A stretch of 64,000 bases of DNA from Microbotryum silenes-acaulis (GCA_003665825.1 QPFY01000007.1:1054001-1118000); one strand, 5' to 3'. Positions 24,146-36,025 are shown, counted from the first letter of the stretch. The notes: generated by a model not told the origin, from the sequence alone. Translations and numbers: made by a program.

Positions 24146-25826
24146 AAGCTTGATGAGGACCAACAGGAATAAAGGACGACTACTAACTGAACCATGAGCG
24201 AATACGTTTGCAAAAGCATCATTGATGAATTTGCTGGACAAACATGAAATCTCTTTGTCATTTGAGGATTTAGCCGGCCCGAATGGTGTCCAGGTTCGCT
24301 CTTGCACTAAACCACAGGAGCCCTAAAAGTTGGAATACTCCACATTCCTAGACTCAGGTCCCTCTCACGGGCCGAATCGGGTGACTCCGCAATGTTCGGT
24401 GTTTGTGTTCCATTAGCTCTCCTCAACTCACGACAAATTTTCAGTTCGGGCAAAACCGTTTCGGCGGCAACCAGTCTCCGCGATCGCCGTTGTTTCTGCG
24501 AGAAGCCGCCTTTTCCCACGTCAGCCCCTTTCTCGCGGTTCGGCCACCACCGCCTCGGCATTCCCGCCGTTCGGCCAGCGGGTCCTGCACCGCTTTGTTT
24601 CAAGTTCCGATGTTCGTGATTCTTATGAAATGGTGAGTGACTTCGGGATGCACTTGCACATGAGAAAAGGTCGGGCCTCGGACAAATTGACGATTTACCC
24701 GAGTGTCAACTGTGCTCGTCTTGCGGGACGGCCCGACCCCGCCCGCCGAAACTTTCCAATTTCAGAAGGTTTATAGCAGGTTCACCCTACACTCCCTGGT
24801 ACTCGGGCCACCTGAAAAATCGTCATTTCAATTTTTCAAGGACAGGAGCGGTTGTAGCGGCAGTAAGTTCCAGACTTCGGCGCCTCGATGACGAGTCACC
24901 TCCGATGATCGATCAGGTCAACAACAACGGTTTTAGCAGTCATCTCATCGGTAAAGCGCTTCCGGGTGAGTTCTCTGCTCCGATCTCTCAAGGTTCAATT
25001 ATAAACAACAATGCAGGCGGCGGAAATGCACACCGAAGACCGCGCCGGACGGGAGAAAGGCGGCTTAAGGCGGCTTACAGGAGGAAGAGGAGGCGATTAA
25101 GAACGGGCCCTTTACTTTGGCGCGTGGGAGACTCGGAAAACAACGAGCATGATAGGTAAAGTATAGCGGGACTCGGACCGAAGACCGGACAGGACGCAAG
25201 AAAAGCGGGAAGAGCGTCTGAAATGAGCAGATAGGCGGTGAAGGGGAATGAAGGGAGCGGAGCGGTTCGAATGACTAGGACACTTCGAAGGAGTTTGCTT
25301 CTTGCTCCCAGGTAATCTAGGATCATACAGCATACTACCTGGGTCGCATTTTCAGCGTGATTCAAGTCTCGTTCCGCATCGTTCTCTAGTCCCCAGTCTC
25401 AGCGTCTCGATCTCGTTCTCGTTTCTAGCCCTCTCCCGCGCTCTCCTCTGCCCCCCTGTCTCTCGGTTGTTGCGGTCACTCTCTCCTTACTCTCACTCCG
25501 GGTCTCTTAGGAGCTCCTAGTAATGCTTCATCCCTTATCTTCTTATATCACCTTTGGTCTTTGCTATACCATAACCCTTCACACACACCTGATCCTCCGT
25601 CAAGTCTGCTATTGCAAAGGCCCCTTTCAAATCACTCATCACTACCTGCGGCTGCGGCTTCTAACCCCCGCCGAGATTCAAGGGTGGACGCTGTAGTAAT
25701 GCTGGACCAGGTGCTGTAGGTACATATTGCTCTCTTCTTGCTTCTGTAGACTTATCACACGAAGCAACACTCATTGCAAACACTAAAAACATGTTAATAC
25801 AAGTCTAAAAAGCCCCGTTATATAAA

Positions 25827-26670
25827 TCTGAAAAAACCCCACCGATGGATGGTCCACCCCGTTTCAACCCCAAGTCGCGCCCGCGTCCCCTTGCGCACGT
25901 CGAATCCTCCAGAGAGCTTGTTCGATAGCGCGTCGCTTACATGAGCCGTCCTCGATCTGCTACTCGTCTTTGTTCGTCTTTGTCTTCTTCTTCTTCTTCC
26001 TCGCCTTTCCCGAATTGGACTCCATCTCCGGGACTGCGTCCTGTGATCGCTCCGTGGATCGTTCGTCAGTCCAAGTTCGGCATGTGGTCGACTGAGGGCG
26101 CCACTCACGGCCACTCGGCTTGCAAAGCTGAGGTTGTTGGCGGGATCATCGACGACTTCAGAACAGACCGCTTGTATCGTGTGGTCGCTGAGCGTATTCT
26201 GGCCTGCCGTGCGGATGCCGGAATGTCGCTTCATCTTGGACGTGACCATGTCGAAGAAAAACCTTGCACGCGCCAAGAAAGTCGCCAAGTGTCAGCATAT
26301 TCGATTATGCCATGTATCTCACCATGAAGCATGAAGCTCACGCTTGATGATCAAAACCCCCATTCCTCTTGTAGCCGCCCGCGAGGTGTGCTGTCGCGGC
26401 GTCTTTGGCGAGGCTGTCACCATAGCGTTTGAGCTTGTTGGCGAAGCTGTTCGCCTTGGAGTCCCTGGGGTTGAGGATGTTTGGCGCCTTCATTGCCTGC
26501 CACTGGTATGGTGATTACAAGCGCAGGTCAGGATCGAGGGTCCAGGCGGGCTTTTCCAGTATACTCCACCAGGTGATGTGTTCCTCCGTGATTGCAACCT
26601 GTTGGCTTTTGTACCATTGCTGCATGGTATGGCCGAGAGTCTTCTTGTCCTTTTGTGCTTGTGCTTTCTT
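25827..26670 (+). repeat. Long inverted repeat 1, left arm
   Basis: 844 nt that recur as the reverse complement at 26823-27660. The arms are almost identical; the main difference is a 6-nt insertion (GTGCTT) in this arm near the spacer. Both arms carry the same two ORF frames (156 aa, starting MATFLARARFFFDM, and 128 aa on the opposite strand), unlike any family I know. Similarity stops abruptly at TCTGAAAAAACCCC on the outside. Confidence 0.93.
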
Positions 26671-26822
26671 AATCTGGGAAGTGGTGTACCCATTGGATTT
26701 TACCGACCAAACACGCGATGTCGGGCTTGGTATCGAGCTTTTGCACGTCCATGCGTTCCCGATTGGCGAGCTTGGGAGGTTTAGCTCCCAAACGAGTACC
26801 TGTGGTGATCGCTCTTCCCATC
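26671..26822. other. Spacer of inverted repeat 1
   Basis: 152 nt of unique sequence between the arms. Read on the plus strand it joins an ORF (26718-26972) running into the right arm (KKAQKDKKTLGHTMQQWY..), suggesting that the right arm plus spacer is the original order of a decayed element gene. Confidence 0.7.
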
Positions 26823-27660
26823 AAGAAAGCACAAAAGGACAAGAAGACTCTCGGCCATACCATGCAGCAATGGTACAAAAGCCAACAGGTTGCAATCACG
26901 GAGGAACACATCACCTGGTGGAGTATACTGGAAAAGCCCGCCTGGACCCTCGATCCTGACCTGCGCTTGTAATCACCATACCAGTGGCAGGCAATGAAGG
27001 CGCCAAACATCCTCAACCCCAGGGACTCCAAGGCGAACAGCTTCGCCAACAAGCTCAAACGCTATGGTGACAGCCTCGCCAAAGACGCCGCGACAGCACA
27101 CCTCGCGGGCGGCTACAAGAGGAATGGGGGTTTTGATCATCAAGCGTGAGCTTCATGCTTCATGGTGAGATACATGGCATAATCGAATATGCTGACACTT
27201 GGCGACTTTCTTGGCGCGTGCAAGGTTTTTCTTCGACATGGTCACGTCCAAGATGAAGCGACATTCCGGCATCCGCACGGCAGGCCAGAATACGCTCAGC
27301 GACCACACGATACAAGCGGTCTGTTCTGAAGTCGTCGATGATCCCGCCAACAACCTCAGCTTTGCAAGCCGAGTGGCCGTGAGTGGCGCCCTCAGTCGAC
27401 CACATGCCGAACTTGGACTGACGAACGATCCACGGAGCGATCACAGGACGCAGTCCCGGAGATGGAGTCCAATTCGGGAAAGGCGAGGAAGAAGAAGAAG
27501 AAGACAAAGACGAACAAAGACGAGTAGCAGATCGAGGACGGCTCATGTAAGCGACGCGCTATCGAACAAGCTCTCTGGAGGATTCGACGTGCGCAAGGGG
27601 ACGCGGGCGCGACTTGGGGTTGAAACGGGGTGGACCATCCATCGGTGGGGTTTTTTCAGA
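26823..27660 (-). repeat. Long inverted repeat 1, right arm
   Basis: 838 nt, reverse complement of the left arm. With the 152-nt spacer, a transcript across both would fold into an ~840-bp near-perfect hairpin. Confidence 0.93.
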
Positions 27661-27835
27661 CTTGTATAGCCCTGGGGTCTCCAGGGATTTTCTTAGACTT
27701 ATAACCATATTCTTATTACTGGATGGCGGCAGGAAAAAGAGAAAAACAAGGGAATAATACTACCCAAAAAGAGATTCGAATACTTAATGGAAGACGAATG
27801 AAATGAAATTCATTTGTTACGAAGTCAGCAAGATC

Positions 27836-28481
27836 GTTCAAATTGCGAGCGGTCAGGTAGTACATTGCGACACGTATGGTACGGTACGCTCTGATACGCT
27901 TCAAGTTGAAGAGCGTGGCACCGCTCTCACTGTCGAAGCTCGAAGGCCTACCATCTCCAGGGCGCTCCGGTGAATCTCATCTCAACTCGTGCTCTATTCC
28001 AATCAGGAGCAAGTTACGGATGGTGGACGGTAAGGGTGTCATGACGATCAAGATTAAAGGGCTTACCGCAAAACGTTCAGCGGTACCGGTTGTACGCCTG
28101 ACTTGACGAGCTCCATCATGATTGAGCTCACGGGCACATGCCCGTATAGCCATGATGCCAGTCCATCAAAGGCGCGCGCTGTCGCACGAGTTGCGACACG
28201 AGCTTGATCCTCGACGATGCGCTAAAGTCGAGCGTGTAACCTGTACTGCTTAGCGTCTTCGCTGTGGTAAGCCCTTTGATCGTGATCGTCATGACATCCT
28301 TGCCGTCTTCTCGTCCGTAACTCGCTCTTGATTGGAATAGAGCACGAGTTGAGACGAGGTTCACCGGAGCACCCTGGAGATGGTAGACCTTCGGCGGTGA
28401 GAGCGGTGGCACGCTCTTCAACTTGAAGCGTACCGTACCATACGTGTCGCAATGTACTACCTGACCGCTCGCAGTTTGAAC
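27836..28481. mobile_element. Copia-type pol fragments in inverted orientation
   Basis: The minus strand from 28490 to 28131 reads [14 protein letters not shown], then [15 protein letters not shown], then [15 protein letters not shown], the pattern of the protease/GAG-pre-integrase part of Ty1/Copia polyproteins. A second copy with frame breaks lies on the plus strand at ~27836-28096. No reverse transcriptase, integrase core or LTR is seen, so these are relics. The junction between the copies includes the palindrome CGGGCACATGCCCG (28132-28145). Confidence 0.65.
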
Positions 28482-28928
28482 ACTATGCTCTGTCGAGCTC
28501 TCTGCGATTCCGTTTGCCCTTTTGTGTACAAATGATGTAGTTTCCCACAAACAAAAAAATGTGCCGCTACCCAAGCTTTAAAGGGAAAGGAAAGCTGCCC
28601 AGGAGGAGCAGACTAAGAAAGGAGATGAGAATAAGAAGAAGCTGAGGATGGAGCGGGGGAAGCCGACTCGACTGAACTCGGGGTTGAACTTGGAGCATGT
28701 ACGAGAAAGCAATATCGAACAAGGAGCTCGAACTGAGGAGGTGTGACCTGCTTCAGGCCAATTACTGAGAAGTTGGGACCAGCATTAGGCCAATTTCCTC
28801 GAGAGAGGAAGTTGTTCAGCATGGCGAACTTGACGAGGCGGCTACCACGGCAGCCCCTGGAGAACCGCGGCGTCCTTTAGCTTCTTCCAGCAGGCTAGGT
28901 GTGACGGCAAGTCAAGACACGGCGCTAC
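28482..28928. other. Intergenic, no gene seen
   Basis: 3' flank of the small secreted gene and edge of the Copia relic; no supported ORF. Confidence 0.45.
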
Positions 28929-29480
28929 TTAAGTTGGTCCGAAAGCGTGTCCTCTGAATAAGCATGGCTCACTAGTTGGCTCCTCCTTGATCTGGTACTC
29001 GCACTTCGCACATCCAAATTTTGCAATCTTCTTGGTGTATTTGTGGCATATGTGGTTGGCCCCTGGCGAGGTATCACGCCACCGTGAGCACTCTGCTAAG
29101 GCTCAAGTGATTGTGTTCCCGGACTCACTGGTATAAGCCATGATCGCTTGGGCGTATTGAGTCGACACATCATCAGGCGCACAAATGCACTCCCATCCCG
29201 TCGCCGTTGCGCACTACAAGTTGCAAATAATCTACCCTCTCAGCTTTTGCCCTCACAAAGCTGTGTCTTTGATCATAAAAGACGCTTCACCATGAAAGTC
29301 GCATGGGATTTGTAATAAGTTAATATGACCTACGATGGCACGTGCAGACGCACTTCCGGTGGCGTTCATCGCACAGTCGAATTCGAGCCCGGAGAGGAGC
29401 TTAGGGCCGTCTCCTTTGGCGAGGATGTTCGAAGCCATGGTCGCGACGATAGCCAGAACGATGAAGCTGGAGCGGAACAT
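28929..29480 (-). CDS. Small secreted Cys-x-Cys protein, family 2 member 3 (121 aa)
   Basis: Exons 29480-29334, 29213-29129, 29062-28929 (366 nt, closed). A signal peptide (MFRSSFIVLAIVATMASNILA) precedes Cys in EFDCAMN. Exon 2 begins exactly at the second Cys (CATATGWE) and contains ECICAPDD. Exon 3 has HICHKYTKKIAKFGCAKCE and a final EPCLF. Introns are phase 0 then phase 1, exactly as in member 2, with the same 22-residue gap after the CxC. This is the best-supported member because both introns have strong signals (GTAGGT..TAG, GTGAGT..CAG). The start at 29480 begins the signal peptide; an upstream in-frame Met at 29570 would mask it. Confidence 0.7.
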
Positions 29481-30575
29481 TCTGCGATGTGAGATAATCT
29501 GACTTGGATTGGAGAATGCCCGAATATAACTTAAGTAGCTGGGCGAGCAAACGTCGAGAGGCTGTGACAAGTGGAAAGGAGGAGCGAAAGAGAAAACGGA
29601 GCCAGTCCGAAGTATTTCTACCCATCCCGTAGATAAAGTGGCGGATCAGGCAAGCGCTGTCTCGGTGCCAGAGGTAATTTCACATGCGGGTGACAGGGAA
29701 ACGAACCGATTGACTGCTGATGGGATCGGTAAATCGCGGCGAACCGTAACAGATCTCCCGAGGGTGCTAGCACAGGAGGCGAGCACGTCGGCCGCAGCAG
29801 GTACCCAATCCGGCTTGGAACGAAAAAGGCGCGGCTGCACCCTTTCCCGCCTTGGCATCGGCGCCGCGGTTAACGGCGCGGCACGTGTGAGTGTGGGTCC
29901 GATTATGGTCATCAGCGGAGGTGAATTGACTCCCGTCGGAAGTAGGCCCAATCTGTTTGGGAAATCGAACAGGCATGCGGGATTAAATACCCCACGTTAC
30001 CGAAAACCCAGCAGCGAATTTTTAGGCCCGCGCGCGCATGTCACTGAATCAAAAATTTGATTCCTCACAAAAAGGAAGAGGAGGCTACAAGGAAAACGTG
30101 AGAACCAGAACAGAAAGCCTTCGTAAAAATGACGTGAACGGTTTAGCGGACGACCTCGAATCACGAACGGTGGAATGTGCTCGAGCGAGGCGAGGGGACC
30201 AATTTCTGGCGCTAGCCCCTTTCTCCTACTTCGGCGAGCACCGCCTCAGGCGTCAAAAGTCACGGCAAGCCGTGCTAAGCCGAACAGGCACTGCCTTTTC
30301 TGTCTTGGATGGTGCGGCCTCGCTGTTCCATAGGTCTTTTCAGGCAAGTCGGACTTTGCGGTGTGTGGTTACACGTGGGCGAGCGCCTTGACTCGGACAA
30401 CACTTGACGCCTGAAAGTCAATTGCGCTTGGAGCGCTTTTATTCGCGCATTCACCCGGTCTCAGTCACTGCACCACTTCCAAAGCCCAACAGATCCATCA
30501 TAGCTCGCCTCAATAATCTTACAACACGTTGCCTACCGCAAAGACCACTCCCTCAAAATCCCCTTCCCAAACCCA
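29481..30575. other. Intergenic, no gene seen
   Basis: About 1.1 kb with several open but domain-less frames (for example 29638-30060), probably chance in GC-rich DNA. Confidence 0.5.
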
Positions 30576-31751
30576 TCACGCCGGTTCCCCCGCGCCCAAA
30601 CTTTTTAACAGCTCGTCCAAACTACCCGGGTCCATATTGCTGAAATCCAAGCTGTCCAAATCGACTTCCATTCCCTGTGCACCCTGTCCCTCCGTTGCGG
30701 CCGTCGTCGTCTGCGTTGTCGTTGCCGTCGTCGTCAGATTCAATGCACTCGGATCGAACGCCGGAAGAACGAGGTCGGTTTCACCCCCCGCACCTGACGC
30801 GGTGGCTGCGTTCGCCCCCGAAAGCATTGTTAACATCGCATTGAGATCGAGATCCGCTGGTGCGCTCGTAGAGGACAGGTCAGCACCGGAAAAGGGGAGA
30901 AGGGTTGCGTCGGCTGAGAAGGTGGTGGACGGGAACGAGGCTTCGGTGACGATGCTCCCCAGTAGAGCGGAGAGGTCTTGCGAGTCGGCCAGTTCGACGG
31001 TCGAGCTTTTAATCGCGGGGACGGAGAGACCCAGGACGGAGAGAGCTGTGGAGGGTTGTTCGCCGCTGGTTGTCGCTGCTGTAGTTTGGGAGTCGGTTCC
31101 AGCGGGAAGGGCAAAGGCTGTTTCGGCGGCACTGGTCGTCGAGGCGTCTCCAGTGAGGTCAAGGAAGCCTACGTCGGCCATGTTGGTATCAGTCTCCGAG
31201 ATCGATGCATCCCCTGTCGTGAGATCCATCACAGCTGTTTCGCCTGTATTCGAGCCGGATGCAGAATCCCCTGCTGACGGAGCATCGCCGGTCGAATGTG
31301 GTGGAGGGGGTAGCACGAGTTGACCGGTTTGGGCGGCTTTGAGTGCGTCCCGCTCCAACGTCGCGATCGCTCGGAGCTACAGACGAAAGCTAACCGAGAT
31401 TTCAGTATCTGAAGGAGAGTCGAGCTGGACACCCACGCTGGGCTGTACTGACGATGGTCGCTTCGAGCTGTCCACAAATCTGATCGTACTTTGCCGCCTC
31501 GAGCTTGAGCTGGTTCGTCAGCTGGCGTGGTGCATGTGGGGTGTGGTTGAGGACTCCGAGTTGTTGGACCGATGAATAGAACGAGAGGATCAACGAGAGC
31601 GCGTGTAGTGTTGACTGCGAACAGGACGACAGGGGCTCAGCAGCGTGCGGTGATGCTGATTCCGAAAGAAGGGGCTGGTGGTGCTTACTCTGAGGGTTGT
31701 TTCTAGTTGCACTTGAGTAGGGTGAGTCGGCGCACCCGAGGTCACCGACAT
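30576..31751 (-). CDS. Acidic low-complexity protein with helical N-terminus, 341 aa
   Basis: Three exons: 31751-31689, 31614-31453, 31376-30576 (1026 nt, closed). Residues 22-90 look like two amphipathic helices (STLHALSLILSFYSSVQ; KYDQICGQLEATILRAIATL). The rest is Thr/Ala/Asp/Ser-rich and acidic, ending DLDSLDFSNMDPGSLDELL. It has no signal peptide and no membrane segment. The layout, a short helical bundle plus a long acidic tail, is typical of nuclear transcription factors and small Mediator-type subunits, but I cannot assign the family and do not claim one. It diverges from OST5 with only 138 nt between starts. Confidence 0.8.
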
Positions 31752-31889
31752 GATACAAGGGCGTCGTCGCAGTGTGATTTCACACGCCAAGCCGTGCTAG
31801 CCGTGTGCGCCGATTTGGGCTCGCCTGTCGCTCTCTCGCTCGGTCCCCCCACACGCCGTCCAACCCGACCCACGTGACTCCCTCTCACC
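31752..31889. promoter_or_regulatory. Short bidirectional promoter (acidic protein / OST5)
   Basis: 138 nt between divergent start codons, so the two genes almost certainly share regulatory DNA. Pyrimidine-rich tracts lie ahead of OST5. Confidence 0.55.
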
Positions 31890-32328
31890 ATGTCTTCCTA
31901 CGCTGTTCTCCAGGTCAGTCTCTCACTCGAACGCATTGTCTCTTTACCCTCCGCACTAACGTATGTAACGTATGTAACGTATGTGCCTCCCTTTCTGCAG
32001 CGCGAGCACGCCTCGTCGACGCCGTTCTCGTCCTTGATCTCGCCCTCGGCCGCTCAACCGTTGGCCATCGTCCTGCTCTCGATTGCCTTTGTTTCTTCCT
32101 TCTATTTTTCAACGTGAGTCCCCTTTGCACTGTAACACAATCGCACCCACGCTGACATCACACGAGCTCTCCTCTTCGAACCTGGCCCCGATGACACGTC
32201 GACATCACCCCGGCAGACTGAGACCGAGCAAGATCCCTACGACCGAAATCGGCTCGGCCCTCGTCGCGTCCGTACTGGGTGGTTTTGGACTCGTCTTTGC
32301 CTTCTGCGCTCTCGGCGTCAACATCTGA
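31890..32328 (+). CDS. OST5: Oligosaccharyltransferase subunit Ost5 / TMEM258, 82 aa
   Basis: Exons 31890-31913, 32001-32113, 32217-32328 (249 nt, closed). Two membrane segments are seen: PLAIVLLSIAFVSSFYF and ALVASVLGGFGLVFAFCALG, joined by a short Lys/Pro loop, ending GVNI. The length and the VASxxxGFG pattern fit Ost5/TMEM258. Known role: a small subunit near Ost1/Stt3 in the ER oligosaccharyltransferase that N-glycosylates nascent proteins. The gene is too short and too split to be seen as one ORF. Intron 1 contains three tandem GTATGTAAC-like units. Confidence 0.9.
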
Positions 32329-32902
32329 TCGAGTGGGGTTGGTCGAAGAGTAGCAGCAAAGCAAGGACGGACGGGGGCGGAGCGGTCACGTGCCAGGTCC
32401 ATGATGGGAGGGACGGGAGTTCAGGAGATTGAGGAAGATTGAGGAACGACTGTACATTTAAATCGCTTACAAAGAAGAACACCCTGGATGGGTCTTGAGT
32501 GATCTCGCCTCCTTTCCCGGCGAAGGAGCACTCCGAGCCGCGAGTGCTTCGAGGCGTGGCTCGGACTGCCTCACCGCTCCGGCTTGCTACGTCGCACGAG
32601 AGAATGTACTCCTATCCGCGATAATTTGACATGTCTTTTCAAGCTGGCCCGCTGAAATTTAGTTTGAACCCGGCGCTAATCTCTTATTCCGGATGCAAAG
32701 TCAAAAGCGAAACCTTCCTTTGTCCGACGAGCCTGGCCGACGACGGCCGCGTGACGGAAAGAGGAGCGCCACGTCCCTTTCTTCCGACCGGAGCTTTGTC
32801 GCACCGCGCCTTTTCGAGCCGATCGTGACGGACCTACGCAGCTTTCTGTCGTCTCTCATCACTTTTCCCCGTTCACCACTTGCACTACCATTTCAGAGCA
32901 CC
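32329..32902. other. Intergenic between OST5 and RAM1
   Basis: 574 nt; OST5 3' flank and RAM1 promoter region. No supported ORF. Confidence 0.5.
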
Positions 32903-34823
32903 ATGGCTACCTCAGGTGAGTGCTATCATGCTTCGCAAGCACCCAAACTCAGGCGGAGGCTGATCTGGACTTCACCCCCACGAATCGCGACTCAACGCTC
33001 CTGTTCCGCGGTACAGTCCTCACCCATCCCTGGATCGCGACCCCGACCGATGGGATCCTCGATTCAGACACACTCGATGCCCAACTCCAAGTCGAACACA
33101 CCATCTCGACGCTCCTGACCAAACAAATGACCAGCTTCCTCCCCGCGACACTCGATCGTTCCTCCCACCTCAACTACCTCACCGGCATGCTGTCCCGCCC
33201 TCTTCCCGCGCCGTTCGTCGCTCTGGATGCTTCGAGACCTTGGTTGTTGTATTGGACGTTGCATTCGCTTGCTTTGTTGGATGCAGAGCTCGATCAAGCA
33301 GCGCTTCAACGGATCGTCGATACGCTCAACGCCTGTCAAAATGAGGACGGTGGGTTCGGGGGTGGACCAGGTCAGATCAGTCATTTGGCACCGACGTATG
33401 CAGCTGTTTGTGCGCTTGCGTACTGCGGTCAGATAGGCTGGGATATCATCGATCGGTGAGTGCTATATCCGGAGAATAGAGGCGAGGGTCTCCCTTTTGG
33501 CTGAACGCGTACTCTTGGGTGTCGATAGGGAGGGGATGCATCGTTTCTTATTGAGCGTAAAACAGCCTGATGGATCATTCATCATGCATCAAGGAGGAGA
33601 AGTCGATGTTCGGTAGGTCTCAAGCCTTCCATTAATACATTAGAGATTTTCGCCCGACTGACGAACCACCCGTCGATTACACAGAGGATGTTACTGCGCT
33701 CTCACGGTCGCCACACTCCTCAACATCTTCACCCCGTCACTTGCACACAACACTTCATCCTTTATCGCTTCATGTCAGACGTACGAAGGTGGACTCGCGT
33801 CTTCCTCCCACGCATTCGCTTCGTCCTCTTCGGCAGAGCAACAATTCTCTTCAACTTCTTCGCACCCTCCCTTGGGTGAAGCCCATGGCGGCTATGCCTT
33901 CTGTGCCGCCGCATCCTACGCCATGCTTAGACCCTATACCGATCCCAAATCCCCAACCTATATCACCTCAAGCGGAAAGCAGCGCGAATTGGACCTGGAC
34001 GCTCTAATCCGATGGGCAACGAGCATGCAGGCGATGCCGATCGAGGGAGGAGGATTCAGGGGGAGGTCCAACAAGTTGGTCGATGGGTGTTATAGTTGGT
34101 GGAATGGGGGCTTGTTTGGCGTGATTGATGGCTTGTTGGATGAGGCTGAGGCTGAGGAAGGCGCGGAGGTGGAGAGGAGGGATTTGTTTGATCGACGTGA
34201 GTTTCCTCTTAGATAGTGGTGGAGAAGTGTGTCCTTTTCTTTCGGTACTGACGGGGACTTGACCTCATTGTTATGCAGAGGCTCTCCAAGAATACGTCCT
34301 CTACTGCGCTCAAGCACCGACAGGCGGTCTTCGCGACAAGCCCGGGAAGCCCTCAGACGGCTACCACACTTGCTACAACCTCTCCGGCCTGTCCTCGGCA
34401 CAACACCGATACCGACATTCGTGGAAGTTGATTGAGGAACTGAGAGAAGCATTTATTTCGCCCTTCCCTTCGACGACGGAGACGAGCAAGATTATCGATC
34501 TGGACCAAGAAGAGAATTGGGAGAAGCGGCTAGTCGAGATGATCAAGGATGGAGAGGAAAGTGACGAGGATGCGCAAAAGAGGATGAGGGAATGTTGGAG
34601 TCGGAGTTTGGGGTGGAAGGCTGGGGTGAAGGCTGTGGTGGTTGGGGAGAAGGATAATGAGTTGGTGAGTGACGTTCTGTGAAGATCATCAGAGCAAATA
34701 GGAGGCGCAAGCTGACATTTCATCATCATGCGACGCTCTTCACAGAGAATGACACATCCGCTCTTTAATATACTCGAGGACGCGACTCTCAAGATTATGG
34801 CGCACTTCTATGCGCAAAATTGA
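32903..34823 (+). CDS. RAM1: Protein farnesyltransferase subunit beta
   Basis: Exons 2-6 close in frame: 32953-33455, 33529-33612, 33685-34196, 34279-34664, 34746-34823. Alpha/alpha-barrel repeats of the prenyltransferase beta fold are clear: GGFGGGPGQISHLAPTYAAV, QPDGSFIMHQGGEVDVR-GCYCAL, EGGLASS, EAHGGYAFCAAAS, GGGFRGRSNKLVDGCYSWW, GGLRDKPGKPSDGYHTCYN and MTHPLFNI near the end. Zn ligands are expected in DGCYSWW and in DGYHTCYN. Known role: transfer of farnesyl to CaaX proteins such as Ras and a-type pheromone. The proposed first exon 32903-32915 (ATGGCTACCTCAG, strong Kozak context) ends in phase 1, whereas exon 2 needs phase 0, so the start is unresolved. Confidence 0.9.
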
Positions 34824-35361
34824 TCTTTTGAACATCATCCCGCTGTCGCGAGGATATGTCACATTTGTAATTCTGCAGTTTGCAATGCACGATCCGCTGA
34901 AAAATTGTCGCGAAGCACTGGAAGCTGGCTTTTGCTTTGGCATTCTCGGAGTCCGGGCTCACATCAGCCTTATTGAACCTTCCTCGGTCTCTCTTGTGAT
35001 ACCTAAGCAGCAACTCGGGTTCGGGGAGAAAAGATCTCTGGCGCCTTTCGAGGATGGAAGGACGAAGGTGCATCCCGACAGGCAACCCTTCGCCCCCACA
35101 TCGCCCGGGGGCGCGCTGATCAATCCGATCATCGGCGATCGGCCATGGTTACGTAAGGCGCGGCGCTCGGCGATTGTATGACTGACCATCACTGGGAAGG
35201 AACATCCCTCAGTGCTTAAAGCGTCCCGACTCTTTCAAAAGTACAACACGAACAGCTTCGCCCACTCTCCTCCCCTTGAACTCCTACATTACATCCACTT
35301 GAGCAACTCTCGTACTGAAACTTCAAAGTCCACCAATACCGTCATCAGCACCATACTCACC
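34824..35361. other. Intergenic between RAM1 and the DUF1857 gene
   Basis: 538 nt, no supported ORF. Confidence 0.45.
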
Positions 35362-36025
35362 ATGTCCGCCGCCCCCACCTCACCCCCCTCTTTCGCGGCG
35401 ACGCGTCCGATCAACCCTCCCGGCGCTGAGCCTCGTCTTACTAAGGCAGAGGTGTGGAAAGCGTTGACGATCAAGACGAGGGAACCCAAGGTCTGTCGAT
35501 GGCGACGGTCGTGAAGGAGCTGCAGTGTGCTGTGAGGGCTCCGAGCTGATTAGTAGATCCGACTCCGTCCGCTGCTCTCCATCGCTTCACACAACAGGAG
35601 TTCGTGCCCATGATTCATTCGTGCGACGTCGTCAAGGAGGAAGGAAACAAGGTGTGTCTAAGTCTTGACGGCCTCCATGAAGTGAGATTCGCTGACCCTA
35701 CCGTCCCGTCCGAGGTGTTCATCAGATCACCCGCCACGTCAAATTTGGCTCTGCCTCCTCCCCGACCACGATCGAAGAATGCACTCTATACGAACCCACG
35801 ATCGTCTACTTTGATATGACGACCGCCCCCCACGGTCACATCATCAACCTCATCTCGCATGACCCTCAAGGCGAATTGCAGTTGACCTACTCTTTCTCGA
35901 ATGGGGTTCCGACTTTGTCCAAGGAGGATGTCGATAACGTCGACAAGGCGAACAAGGTCATTGGTGATTTGGTGCAGCATTCGATCGATACGATGAGAAA
36001 GTTACACAAGGAGGGAAGGCTGTGA
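35362..36025 (+). CDS. DUF1857 / AtaL-like SRPBCC protein, 160 aa
   Basis: Three exons: 35362-35490, 35598-35651, 35726-36025 (483 nt, closed). It reads LTKAEVWKALTIKTREP, FVPMIHSCDVVKEEGN, ITRHVKFG, ECTLYEPTIVYFDM, LQLTYSF, and a C-terminal helix VIGDLVQHSIDTMRKL. The order matches the DUF1857 (AtaL-like) branch of the START/SRPBCC ligand-pocket fold. Fungal members often lie in or near secondary-metabolism genes; here the neighbours give no such hint. Cytosolic, no signal peptide. The substrate is unknown. Confidence 0.88.

Larger units (their letters stand above)
23614..25826. other. Gene-free accessory DNA
   Basis: About 2.2 kb without a supported gene. It contains a tandem 16-bp repeat ending in a C32 run (23865-23938), a 9-bp tandem repeat (24110-24145) and several short ORFs with no domain. 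Confidence 0.5.

Noticed and set aside
29638..30060. 140-codon plus-strand ORF
   Set aside because: Arg/Ser-rich with no recognisable motif, and overlapped by equally long frames on the minus strand.
30529..31323. 264-codon plus-strand ORF
   Set aside because: It is the antisense shadow of the acidic protein's third exon.
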